Notes under the pieces: generated by a model | Databases searched by the model: none | Told to the model about the DNA's origin: nothing | Seen by the model: the letters and a program-made list of their open reading frames with translations, nothing else | Translations under genes and position numbers: made by a program | Source: CAYPTB01 sp964413535 | GTDB taxonomy: Bacteria; Planctomycetota; UBA1135; GCA-002686595 | Length of the DNA: 45,709 bases | Assembly (NCBI GenBank): GCA_964413535.1 | Contig: CAYPTB010000043.1 | Location: forward strand, 1-45,709 | Direction of reading: 5' to 3' | In this document: positions 1-11,978 of the stretch, in pieces | Layout of the letters: every line of letters begins with the position of its first letter | Numbering within the stretch: position 1 is the stretch's first letter

Positions 1-3848
<3,848 letters not shown>

Positions 3849-3849
<1 letters not shown>

Positions 3850-5630
3850 TGGCCCGGACCATGCCCGATTCCGACAAGGTCAACATCCTCCTCGTGGACG
3901 ATCAGCCCGCGCGGCTGTTGAGCTACGAAGCGATCTTGCGGGACCTCGGTCAGGTACTGGTCAAGGTGACCTCGGGCGTCGGAGCGCTCGAGTGTCTCAT
4001 GCGCGACGAATTCGCGGTGATCCTGCTCGATGTCTCGATGCCGGGCATGGACGGCTTCGAGACGGCGACCCTGATCCATCAGCACCCGCGCTTCGAGAAG
4101 ACGCCCATCATCTTCGTGACCGCGATGCACGTCACGGACCTGGACCAGTTGAAGGGCTACGCGCTGGGGGCCGTGGACTACGTCTACGTTCCGGTCGTGC
4201 CGGAGATCCTGCGCAGCAAGGTCTCGGTGCTGGTGGAGCTCCACTTGAAGCGCCGCGAGCTGCAGCGGCTCAACCGCAGCCTCGAGGAGACGAACCTGGA
4301 GCTCGCCGCGGCGAACAGCACGCTGCAGGCGGAGAAGACGCGCGAGCTCGAACGGCTCAACGGCACGCTCGAGGAGGCGAACGTGGGATTGGCCCAAGCC
4401 AACCGGACGCTCCAGGCCGAGGTCGTCGAGCGCGAGCGTTTGGAAGTGGCCCTGCGGGAGACGGATCGCCGCAAGGACGAGTTCCTGGCGATCCTGGCGC
4501 ACGAGCTCCGCAACCCGTTGGCGCCGATCATGAACGCCCTGCACCTGATGCGCCTGTCGCGCTTCGAGGACAGCGAGCTCCTGTGGTGTCGCGACGTGAT
4601 CGGTCGCCAGGTCGAGTACCTGATCCGTCTCGTGGACGATCTGCTCGACGTGTCGCGCATCACGCAAGGCAAGATCAAGCTCAAGAAGGAGCCCATCGAC
4701 CTCGAGTCCGTCGTCACGCGGGCGATCGAGATCATGCGGCCGCTGCTCGAGTCGCGGAACCACGAGCTCACGGTCGAGCTGCCCGACGAACCCGTCATGA
4801 TCGACGGCGACCTCACGCGTCTCGCCCAGGTGGTCGGCAACCTCCTCAGCAACGCTGCGAAGTACACCGAGGACGAGGGCAAGATCCTCCTCCAGGTGGA
4901 GTGCGAGGGTGAGGCCGACGCGGGAGAAGCGCTCATTCGGGTGAAGGATTCGGGCGCGGGGATCCCGCGGGCGCTGCTGCCCAAGGTGTTCGACCTGTTC
5001 ACCCAGGTCGAGCACACGCTGGACCGCGCACAGGGCGGGCTCGGCATCGGGCTCGCGCTCGTGCGCCGTTTGGTCGAGATGCACGACGGCAGCGTCACAG
5101 CCGAGAGCGAGGGCGAGGGTCGCGGCAGCGAGTTCGTCGTACGTCTTCCCGTACTCCCGCGGAGCGTCCAAGGCCAGAAGACCGAGGAGGCCGCGGAGGG
5201 CCGCCCCCCCGCGGGACCTTTCCGGCGCGTGCTGGTCGCGGACGACAACGTGGACTCGGCCCTCACGCTCGCGACGCTCCTGCGGAGCGCCGGCAACGAG
5301 GTCGAGACGGCGCACGACGGTCTCGAGGCCTGGGATGCGGCGCAAAAGATCCGCCCCGACCTGGTGTTGCTCGACCTCGGCATGCCGGGACTCGACGGGT
5401 GCAGCGTGGCGCGTCGCATTCGCTCCCAGCCCTGGGGGCAGAAGCCCTTGTTGATCGCGCTCACCGGGTGGGGTCAAGAGGACGTGCGCGTGCGGACCGA
5501 TGAAGCGGGGTTCGACGCTCACCTCGTGAAACCGGTGGACTTCGACGTGCTCACTCGCCTCCTGGCCGATCGAGCCGCGCAGCGCTCGAATTCATCGCAC
5601 GCGCCCGACGCCGCACTGGTGCAGGATTGA
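3849..5630 (+). CDS. Response-regulator/histidine-kinase hybrid (REC-coiled coil-HisKA-HATPase-REC)
   Basis: 593 residues from the ATG at 3849, which overlaps the stop of the upstream kinase; an ATG four codons later is an alternative start. N-terminal receiver with LLVDD and acceptor D in LLDVSMPGMDG; a coiled coil made of two similar stretches (RLNRSLEETN.ELA and RLNGTLEEAN.GLA); HisKA with LAHELRNPL; HATPase_c with NLLSNAAKY, DSGAGIP and GGLGIGLALV; and a C-terminal receiver with LVADDN, LLDLGMPGLDG and a normal LVKPV. In the N-terminal receiver the usual Lys-Pro is replaced by YVPVVPE, so its switch chemistry may be altered. No membrane segment is visible, so it is probably cytoplasmic. 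Translational coupling suggests it works with the poly-HAMP kinase. The output is unknown because no DNA-binding partner is adjacent. Confidence 0.93.
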
Positions 5631-5637
5631 GGACGGC

Positions 5638-6120
5638 ATGCCGGACATCGACTACACGACGTCCGTGGAGACCCTCACGGGCGATGTCGGGACCCTGGAG
5701 CCCTACGCGGGCCGCGTGCTGTTGATCGTCAACACCGCGAGCAAGTGCGGCTTCACGCCGCAGTACGCGGGTCTGGAAGACCTGCATCGCCGCTTCGAGG
5801 CGCGCGGTCTATCGGTGCTCGGTTTCCCCTGCGATCAATTCGGTCACCAAGAGCCCGGCTCGCACGACGACATCGCGCGCTTCTGCCAGCTCCAGTACGG
5901 CGTCTCCTTCCCCATGCACGCCAAGGTGGAGGTGAACGGCGACGGAGCTCATCCGCTGTTCACCTCGCTCAAGACGGCGGCACCGGGGCTCCTCGGCACC
6001 ACGGCCATCAAATGGAACTTCACGAAGTTCCTCGTGGATCGCAACGGAGTGGTGACGTCCCGATACGCCCCCAACACCGCGCCGGAAGCGCTCATCCCGG
6101 AGATCGAGCGGTTGTTGTGA
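5638..6120 (+). CDS. Glutathione peroxidase family thiol peroxidase
   Basis: 160 residues, the usual length for a bacterial GPx. It reduces hydroperoxides using glutathione or, more often for the Cys form in bacteria, thioredoxin. Seen: NTASKCGFTPQY with cysteine at the peroxidatic position, LGFPCDQFGHQEPGS with a second cysteine, and the WNFTKFLVDR signature near the C-terminus that supplies the catalytic Trp/Asn. The start is the ATG at 5638, preceded by GAGG at good spacing and only 7 bp after the kinase stop, so it is probably co-transcribed with the two kinases; this hints that the pair responds to oxidative or envelope stress (inference). Its 3' end overlaps the convergent gene by 29 bp. 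No signal peptide. Confidence 0.92.
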   Translation: MPDIDYTTSVETLTGDVGTLEPYAGRVLLIVNTASKCGFTPQYAGLEDLHRRFEARGLSVLGFPCDQFGHQEPGSHDDIARFCQLQYGVSFPMHAKVEVNGDGAHPLFTSLKTAAPGLLGTTAIKWNFTKFLVDRNGVVTSRYAPNTAPEALIPEIERLL

Positions 6121-7351
6121 CGCTGGGTGCCGCGCGGGCGACCGCTTGCTCGGCGCGTCGCCGACACGCCGATTCGAAGGAGCGCCGCGAGACGGCGAGC
6201 GCTCGGCGCAGCTCCGAGCTGCGCAGGGCGCGACGCACGGCTGCCGGCAGGTGGGGCGCGAGCTCGTCGGATTCCAAGCCGCGCGGGAAGGCCTCGGCGA
6301 AGCCCGCCAGCGCGCGCTGATATCCGTGTTGGCCGGGGACCTTGCGCACGCCCTCGACCAACGCCGTCACGACCTCCGCGCGCACGCTCGTCGCGAGCGC
6401 GTTGGAGGTCGCCGCGCGCGCTCCCCACGCGTCGAGGAACGGTCCGATGGGGAGCAGGAGCTCGGCCTCGCGACGCAGCGCCTTGATCTTCCGCAGCGGA
6501 TAGTTGCGATGGCCCTCTGCGGCGAGCACCTCGCGGTAGATCGCCGCAGCGCGCGCGAACGCTCCTCCGAAGCGCTCCGGGCCGAGACGCGCGAGGTGCA
6601 GGAAGGGCTCCGTCCGCCCTGCGCCGGCACGCGGCGCGCGCGAGGGAGCGAGCCCCTGGTCGACGTCGCCGGCGTTGTGCGTGAGCACCGCCGCCGCGCG
6701 CAGCCAGTCGAGCTCCCGACCGGGCGTCCGGCCCAGTAGCTCGAACGCGCGCGCTTCGCGGCGAAGCTCCCGCTCGAGGGCTTCCTCGAACCGCACGGCC
6801 AGGTCGTCGCGAGCGCGACCGAGCGCCGCCAGGAAACCTCCGGCCAGGACCGACATGCGCTCGCCGTCGTGTCCGGAGAGGTCGCGTCCGAGCTCCCACT
6901 CCTGCGGCAGAGCAATCGTGCGCGCGCTGAAGCCCCGAACGTCCCAGACGTCGAGCGCGAGCGCCAGCTCGGCCATGCGCTCGAACTCCTCCGCGCTCTG
7001 CTGATCCGTCCACAGCGCCCGCCGGATCTTCGCGTCGACGTCCGTCGGAACGAAGGTCGCGGCGCTGGCCCAGTGCGCGGCGAGGCACAGGGCGAAGTAA
7101 TCGCTCACGCCCTCTGGAGTGGGCCGCTCGGTGGCCTCCAAGCGCGAGGAAGCGCACAGCACCTGCCACCAGCCCAACGGACCGCGAGCGACGTCGATCA
7201 GCCGTCCTGGGCGCGGCGGCGCGAGCTCGCCCTGGCGCGCATGGCTCCCGTCGAACAGGTACGGGGCGCTGCCCTCGACCCAACTGCGCAGGTTCTCGGG
7301 GCCGATGAAGCCGCCGAAGGCGTCGGCGCCGGAGCGAGCCTGGCCGGACAT
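6092..7351 (-). CDS. Uncharacterised protein, unrecognised family
   Basis: 419 residues from the ATG at 7351. I do not recognise the family. The protein is rich in Ala, Arg, Leu and Glu and looks largely helical, without a signal peptide, membrane segment or familiar catalytic motif; Trp-rich stretches near the N-terminus (SWVEGS, GWWQVL, HWASAA) support real coding sequence. The frame stays open far upstream through the antisense of the sulfatase gene; that extension is discarded because this start has TACCCT seven bases upstream, matching the leaderless-promoter pattern of other genes here. It overlaps the glutathione peroxidase 3' end by 29 bp, convergently. Confidence 0.7.
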   Translation of the reverse strand: MSGQARSGADAFGGFIGPENLRSWVEGSAPYLFDGSHARQGELAPPRPGRLIDVARGPLGWWQVLCASSRLEATERPTPEGVSDYFALCLAAHWASAATFVPTDVDAKIRRALWTDQQSAEEFERMAELALALDVWDVRGFSARTIALPQEWELGRDLSGHDGERMSVLAGGFLAALGRARDDLAVRFEEALERELRREARAFELLGRTPGRELDWLRAAAVLTHNAGDVDQGLAPSRAPRAGAGRTEPFLHLARLGPERFGGAFARAAAIYREVLAAEGHRNYPLRKIKALRREAELLLPIGPFLDAWGARAATSNALATSVRAEVVTALVEGVRKVPGQHGYQRALAGFAEAFPRGLESDELAPHLPAAVRRALRSSELRRALAVSRRSFESACRRRAEQAVARAAPSVTTTARSPG

Positions 7352-7358
7352 CGGCGCC

Positions 7359-7364
7359 AGGGTA
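7359..7364 (-). promoter_or_regulatory. Leaderless-type -10 hexamer for the 6092-7351 gene
   Basis: On the minus strand TACCCT sits 7 nt before the ATG, so transcription should begin at or near the start codon. No ribosome binding site and no clear -35 element are seen. Confidence 0.55.
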
Positions 7365-7414
7365 CGCCTCGCCGCGTCCGAGGTCCCGTCCGAGGACGCT
7401 CGTCCCGCGCGCGC

Positions 7415-7420
7415 TAGCAT
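7415..7420 (+). promoter_or_regulatory. Leaderless-type -10 hexamer for the sulfatase-like gene at 7427
   Basis: TAGCAT sits 6 nt before the ATG at 7427; no Shine-Dalgarno sequence is present. It faces away from the divergent hexamer at 7359-7364, about 50 bp apart. Confidence 0.55.
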
Positions 7421-7426
7421 GGGCGC

Positions 7427-8887
7427 ATGCTGCGTCCGTCCTCCCGCGCGCTCGTCGCCACGGTCCTCACCGGCTTGCTCCAGGCTTGCGGCGCAGGCGC
7501 CTCGCAAGAGGGCGCACCCGTCGAACGCCGTCCCAACGTGGTCCTGATCCTGGTCGACACGCTGCGCGCGGACCGCATGTCCTGCTATGGCTATCCGCGC
7601 GCGACGACGCCCGCCCTCGACGCGTTCGCCGCGAGCGGCGTGCGTTTCGCGGACGCGACGGCTCAGGCTGCGTGGACCCTGCCTTCGGTCGCCTCGCTCA
7701 TGACCGGGCGCTACGTCCACGCGAGCCGCAGCGAAGCCGCCGCCGAGGGGCCGGTGCTCCCGGAACTCTTCCGGCAGGCGGGCTACCGAACGATCGCCGT
7801 CGTGGGCAACCCGCTCTTGCGGCAGGGCAAGCCGGGCTGGGCGCGGGGCTTCGACCACTTCGTGGGGCTGAAGGCCGACCACCAGGAAGAGGACACGCCC
7901 GCGGGCCCGGGTGTGGAACGGCTGATGCGCGAGGTCGTCCTGAAGCTGGACCAGCTCCGCGACCGACCGTACCGCCCACTGTTCCTCTGGGTGCTTCCCT
8001 ACTATCCGCACGGTCCGTACCTGCACCACGCGGAGCTCGACCTCGAGCTCCCTCTGGAGGAGAGCGCCCCCGTCCATCCCGAAGGTTGGTGGAACGAGGT
8101 GCTCGCCGACCTCGAGCTGCGGCCTCCCGACGACGACCCCGGCTGGGAGCGCGAGCTCGAGAGCTTGCGCGAGATGCGGGGCATGTACGACCAGGAGGTG
8201 CGCTACACGGATCGCTTCGTCGAGCGGCTGACGCAGGAGATGCGCGCGCGCGGGTTCTACGAGGACACGATCTTCGCCTTCGCCTCGGATCACGGCGAAG
8301 GGCTCTGGCAGCACGAGACTTATCGAGCGGGCGAGGATGCTCTGGCCGGACCGGGCGACGTCTTCTACCGCCGCCATGGGATGCATCTGTACGAGGAGTC
8401 CATTCGCACGCCGCTCTTCGTGTGGGGGGCCGGAGTCCCAGGCGGAGTGGTCGTCGGGGAGCCGGTCGAGAACATCGACCTCTTCCCGACGCTGCTCGAG
8501 CTCGCGGGCTTGTCCGTTCCTCCCGGCGTGCACGGAACCAGCCAGGTCGGGCGGATGCACGGAGCCAGGATCGAGCCGCGTCCGTTCGTGTTCTCGAACT
8601 CGCGCTTCGCAGCGTCGGTGCGCGAGCTCGCGAGCGGCTTCAAGCTCACCCTGCCCAATGACGGCGGGCGCAGCGCCAACCACGAGGTCGAGCTCTACCA
8701 TCTGCCGACCGATCCCCACGAGCGCACGAACCTGCGCGACGAGCATCCCGCCGAGGTGCAGCGGCTCGCCACCGTCCTGGAGGGTTGGCTCGCGGCGCAC
8801 GCCCTCGCGGACGAAGGCGAGATCGATCCGGAGCAGTGGGAAGAGATGCAGGGCCTGGGCTACACCGCCGACGACGTGGGCCGCTGA
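7427..8887 (+). CDS. Sulfatase/phosphotransferase-fold lipoprotein
   Basis: 486 residues of the alkaline-phosphatase/sulfatase superfamily. The N-terminus is a lipoprotein-type signal (hydrophobic stretch, then LLQAC, Cys21), so it is probably membrane-anchored outside the cytoplasmic membrane. Metal-site motifs are present: ILVDTLRADR (Asp44) and FASDHGEGLWQHE. The nucleophile region reads WTLPSVASLMTGR: where true sulfatases have C/S-x-P-x-R this protein has Thr84-L-P-S-V, so the formylglycine chemistry of classical sulfatases is unlikely. Thr is the nucleophile in phosphoglycerol and phosphoethanolamine transferases of the same fold, so it could be a hydrolase or transferase acting on a phosphate or sulfate ester; the substrate is unknown. 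Confidence 0.85.
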   Translation: MLRPSSRALVATVLTGLLQACGAGASQEGAPVERRPNVVLILVDTLRADRMSCYGYPRATTPALDAFAASGVRFADATAQAAWTLPSVASLMTGRYVHASRSEAAAEGPVLPELFRQAGYRTIAVVGNPLLRQGKPGWARGFDHFVGLKADHQEEDTPAGPGVERLMREVVLKLDQLRDRPYRPLFLWVLPYYPHGPYLHHAELDLELPLEESAPVHPEGWWNEVLADLELRPPDDDPGWERELESLREMRGMYDQEVRYTDRFVERLTQEMRARGFYEDTIFAFASDHGEGLWQHETYRAGEDALAGPGDVFYRRHGMHLYEESIRTPLFVWGAGVPGGVVVGEPVENIDLFPTLLELAGLSVPPGVHGTSQVGRMHGARIEPRPFVFSNSRFAASVRELASGFKLTLPNDGGRSANHEVELYHLPTDPHERTNLRDEHPAEVQRLATVLEGWLAAHALADEGEIDPEQWEEMQGLGYTADDVGR

Positions 8888-8905
8888 GTGACCCCCGAAG
8901 AAGAG

Positions 8906-8937
8906 CGGCCGCGTCGCGCCCAGGCGCTACGCGGCCG
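8906..8937. terminator. Hairpin between convergent genes, probable bidirectional terminator
   Basis: CGGCCGCGT (8906-8914) is the exact inverse of ACGCGGCCG (8929-8937), and the loop itself contains GCGCC/GGCGC, giving a nearly continuous 14-bp stem. It lies between the convergent stops at 8887 and 8978. A further 10-bp inverted repeat, GAGTGACCCC (8886-8895) and GGGGTCACTC (8974-8983), flanks it and overlaps the last bases of both stop codons. No T-run follows on either side. Confidence 0.55.
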
Positions 8938-8977
8938 AAGGAGGGTCCCCGAGAGGAGTGGGACACTCCGAGAGGGG

Positions 8978-10498
8978 TCACTCGCAGGCGGCGATGTCCA
9001 TGTTGATGTCGCCGACGCTGCTCGCGCCGCTGTTCACTTCGACCACACTGAGCCAACCCGAACCGCCGTAGCGCGTGTTCTTGCCGTTCGCGCCCACGCC
9101 CACTTGGAAGGGGGGGCCCATGCGCGAGACTTCGAGCTCGAGCCCCGCATTGTGGTCGAGACCGACGAAACGGCCCTGCGTCGACAGGTAGTAGTGCCAC
9201 GTCGCCGGATCGACCACGCCTCCGTTCTCGATGTACTTCGAGGCCGCAAGCTCCTTCTTCGGGCTGCCTGCGGGCGGGTAGCTCGGCGAGAGCGGTAGCA
9301 CGCGACCGTCGAAGACGATGTCGACTTCCCAACGGCTGAGCGGGTCGTCGTCGTTCTGGACGATGCCGCTCAGGCGACCGGTGCCGTCGAGCCGCTCCTC
9401 GAAGAATCCGCCCGAGACGAACAGGAAGTCGTCGCCGAAGGCCTGCAGGGTGATCGCGTGATCGCCCGCCTCTTCGACGCACTCGACGCACTCGCCGCAC
9501 AGGTCGAGGTTGATGTCCCCGTTGCCCGACTGCTGCAGCGGGCTGCAAGCGTGGGGCTGCTCGAGGACCAACCATTCGAGCCAGCCCGAGCCGCCGGGAT
9601 GGAGGCTCTTGCCGTTGGCTCCGAGACCGACTTGGAAGGCGGCACCGCGGCCTTCGACGCCGAGGATAGCGCCCTCCAAGCAGTCGAGTCCGATGAGGAC
9701 GCCCTCCATCAACTGGTAGTAGTGCCAGACGGACGGGTCGATCGGACCGCCGTTGGCGAGGTAGGCCGCGTTCGCGAGCTCGAGCTTCGGACTCATCGCC
9801 GGCGGGTGCGCGGCGTCCAGCGGATTGACGCGGTCCTCGAACAGCACGTCCACGGCGAAGGCCCTGGAAGGTTGGCTCTTGCTGCGCACGACGCCCATCA
9901 GGCGCGCCTTGCCGTCCTCGCGCTCCGTGAACTGGCCGCCTCCGACGAAGGCGAAGTCCGTGCCGATCCCCGGTAGCCAGAGAGCGTGCCCGGCCGTGCC
10001 CGTGGTTCCGAAGGCGTCGGCTTCGGCTTCCTGCGCGCACATGCCGCAGTCACCGGAGAGCACTTGGAAGAACACGAGGTTCGAGATCTGGTCGAACGCC
10101 ATCATGCCCGGATCGAAGGTCACGACCTGGAAGAAGACCGGGCCGTCGGTGATGAGCGGATTATCGCAGTCGAGCGCGGCGGTGATCGAGCGCTTGCCCG
10201 AAGCCGGGATCTTGCCGAGGCTCATGACGAAGGGCTTCGGCGTGGCGGGGATTTCGACGTTGCCGACGCCGGGCAGCGGCGTCGAGCCGCGACGGTTGCT
10301 CATCAGGAGGATGGCCAGGTGACCGGGCTCACCGCGGACGGTGAGCTTGAACAGCTCGGACGTGCTCGCCTCGACCATCGTCTTGTCGAGCTCGATCACG
10401 AGTTGAGCCGTGTCGGCGAGCGCAAAGGACGCGAGCGCAAGGGACGCGACGATCGAAGCGATCGGCCGTCTGGCGAGTGAAGGAACGGTGGGATTCAT
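8978..10498 (-). CDS. Secreted protein with two tandem homologous modules
   Basis: 506 residues with a Sec signal (SIVASLALASFALA) and so probably exported. I do not recognise the family. After an N-terminal beta-rich region (about 30-145) come two modules of about 165 residues, each with the same landmarks in order: CG.C or CVECVEEA, HA..L...G.DF.FV.GG.F.ER.DG..RL.G, an AHPPA.SPK.EL or SYPPAGSPKKEL step, Y..NGG..DP..WHYY, GLD, and FQVG.GANGK followed by GGSGWL. Each module ends in NGDINLDLC- or VGDINMDIA-type sequence. Conserved cysteine pairs open each module. This is an internal duplication of an unknown extracellular domain. The gene is divergent from the graspetide exporter, 301 bp away, and is probably unrelated to it. 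Confidence 0.82.
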   Translation of the reverse strand: MNPTVPSLARRPIASIVASLALASFALADTAQLVIELDKTMVEASTSELFKLTVRGEPGHLAILLMSNRRGSTPLPGVGNVEIPATPKPFVMSLGKIPASGKRSITAALDCDNPLITDGPVFFQVVTFDPGMMAFDQISNLVFFQVLSGDCGMCAQEAEADAFGTTGTAGHALWLPGIGTDFAFVGGGQFTEREDGKARLMGVVRSKSQPSRAFAVDVLFEDRVNPLDAAHPPAMSPKLELANAAYLANGGPIDPSVWHYYQLMEGVLIGLDCLEGAILGVEGRGAAFQVGLGANGKSLHPGGSGWLEWLVLEQPHACSPLQQSGNGDINLDLCGECVECVEEAGDHAITLQAFGDDFLFVSGGFFEERLDGTGRLSGIVQNDDDPLSRWEVDIVFDGRVLPLSPSYPPAGSPKKELAASKYIENGGVVDPATWHYYLSTQGRFVGLDHNAGLELEVSRMGPPFQVGVGANGKNTRYGGSGWLSVVEVNSGASSVGDINMDIAACE

Positions 10499-10799
10499 GG
10501 TGTGGATCTGGGTCCTCTCCTCGAGCGGGAAGCGATTTCCAGATGCGCTCCAGCGGATTGCCGAATGCGCGGTGAAGTGGACGAGAGCCCCTGCCCCGGA
10601 GGCTCATCGAAACCTACCCCGCAACTGGAACGCGGGAGGGAGGTGGCGGCGCGACTCGCGCGCCGGGAATTCGATTCCGGAAAGTCGGCGGCGTCGCGCT
10701 CCGAGCCCCCGCGCCGTGTTGCGCAAAGGCGGAACGGGTGTTCGACTGTCCCTTCTCCGCGCTCGCGATCCGCCTACCGATCACGAGGTAGGTCGCACC
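10499..10799. other. Intergenic region upstream of the graspetide exporter operon
   Basis: 301 bp between divergent genes; no gene is supported here. It must hold the promoter for the 10800 operon. An imperfect palindrome (CCGGGAAT-TC-GATTCCGG, near 10663-10680) is a possible operator. A GAGGT motif lies about 12 nt before the TTG at 10800. No clear -35/-10 pair is seen. Confidence 0.35.
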
Positions 10800-11978
10800 T
10801 TGCCGACCCCTTTCCCCCGCACTCTGCGCGCGCTCCGAACGGAGCGCTTCCTCCGGCCGAGCTTGGCGGCTCTGGCCGCCCTGCTCCTGATCGCCGCCTG
10901 GAGCGCGTGGTTCTTGCGGGCGCGCGTGGACGTCGTGGAGGTGAGCGTCTCGGGTCGCGTCGTCGTCGACCGCTCGGTGCACCCGGTCGAGACGAACGCA
11001 GCCGGACGAATCGAGCGTTACGAGCTCGTGCTGGGGAGCCAGGTGTCGGAAGGCGACCCCTTGGTCGTCCTCGACACCTCCGAGGAACGGATGCTCCAGG
11101 CCGAGCTCGAGGAGCGCATCGCCTCGCTCCATTCGCAGAGCACTGCGATCGACGCGGAGATCGCCTTGCGCGAGCTCGCGCGCAGGCAAGCCGGGCTCTC
11201 CGCCGAGCAGGCGCGACGCGAGGCCGCGGCCGAGTTGCGCGGGCTCTCGCTCGCGGCCGACCTGGCGGCCGAAGAGCACCTGCGACTGGAACGACTGACC
11301 GAGACGGGCGGGGTCTCGGAGTTCGAGCGCGCGCGCGTGAGGCTCGAGGCCGAGCGCTCGCGGGCGCTCGTCGAGCGCGCGGAGATCGGCATCGAACGCC
11401 TGGCGCTCGATCAAGGCGTGCTCGACCACGAACGCGGCGCGGCCACAGCGGAGCTCGCGCGCCACAACGAGCAGCTCGCGGGCGAGATCGCCGCGGCAGC
11501 GGCGCGCGCGCGGAGCCTCGCGTACGAGATCGAGCGGCGCACCATCCGCGCGCCGAAGGCGGGCCTGGTCGCCGAGGTCGCGGAGTTGGGGCGCGGCTCC
11601 GTCGTCGAGCGCGGACGCCGTCTCGGCGCCGTCGTCTCGCTCGGCACTTTGAAGGTGGTGGCCGAGTTCGGCGCGGCCGCGGCCGTGGGACGCATCCGCG
11701 TGGGGCAAGCGGCTCGGCTGGCCCTCACGGGCTTCCCGGCCAGCGAGTACGGGATGCTCGACGCCGTGGTCACGAGCATCGCGAGTGAAGCGACGGCCGG
11801 TCTCGTGCGCGTGGAGCTCGCTCTCGCGAACGACGCCGTTTCCGAGGTCCCGCTCCAGCACGGGCTCGACTGCACGGTCCTGGTCGAGGTGGAAAGCGTG
11901 TCGCCCGCCGAGCTCGTCGTGCGCTCGGCCGGCCGGCGCGCGCGCACAGCGCCCGCGTTGGCCGGGAACGGGAGCTGA
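10800..11978 (+). CDS. HlyD-family membrane-fusion adaptor of the graspetide exporter
   Basis: 392 residues from a TTG at 10800, chosen because it follows a GAGGT site and begins just before the only membrane anchor (about residues 20-38, LAALAALLLIAAW). The frame is open further upstream but has no convincing start there. The body has the HlyD plan: a split lipoyl/biotinyl-like domain (VETNAAGRIERYELVLGSQV.EGDPL and later RAPKAGLVAEV.ELGRGSVV), a long Ala/Glu/Arg-rich coiled-coil hairpin between the halves, and a C-terminal beta-barrel part. Such adaptors link an inner-membrane ABC exporter to the envelope. Its stop overlaps the ATG of the C39-ABC gene (TGATG), and the three-gene order matches NHLM-type bacteriocin export operons (HlyD, peptidase-ABC, second ABC). 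Confidence 0.85.
   Translation: MPTPFPRTLRALRTERFLRPSLAALAALLLIAAWSAWFLRARVDVVEVSVSGRVVVDRSVHPVETNAAGRIERYELVLGSQVSEGDPLVVLDTSEERMLQAELEERIASLHSQSTAIDAEIALRELARRQAGLSAEQARREAAAELRGLSLAADLAAEEHLRLERLTETGGVSEFERARVRLEAERSRALVERAEIGIERLALDQGVLDHERGAATAELARHNEQLAGEIAAAAARARSLAYEIERRTIRAPKAGLVAEVAELGRGSVVERGRRLGAVVSLGTLKVVAEFGAAAAVGRIRVGQAARLALTGFPASEYGMLDAVVTSIASEATAGLVRVELALANDAVSEVPLQHGLDCTVLVEVESVSPAELVVRSAGRRARTAPALAGNGS

Noticed and set aside
5740..5760. Possible selenocysteine in the glutathione peroxidase
   Set aside because: The peroxidatic position is a cysteine codon, not TGA.
6092..8800. Extension of the 6092 gene through the sulfatase region as one 902-residue protein
   Set aside because: The extension is antisense to a clear sulfatase-fold gene. 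The start at 7351 has its own promoter hexamer.
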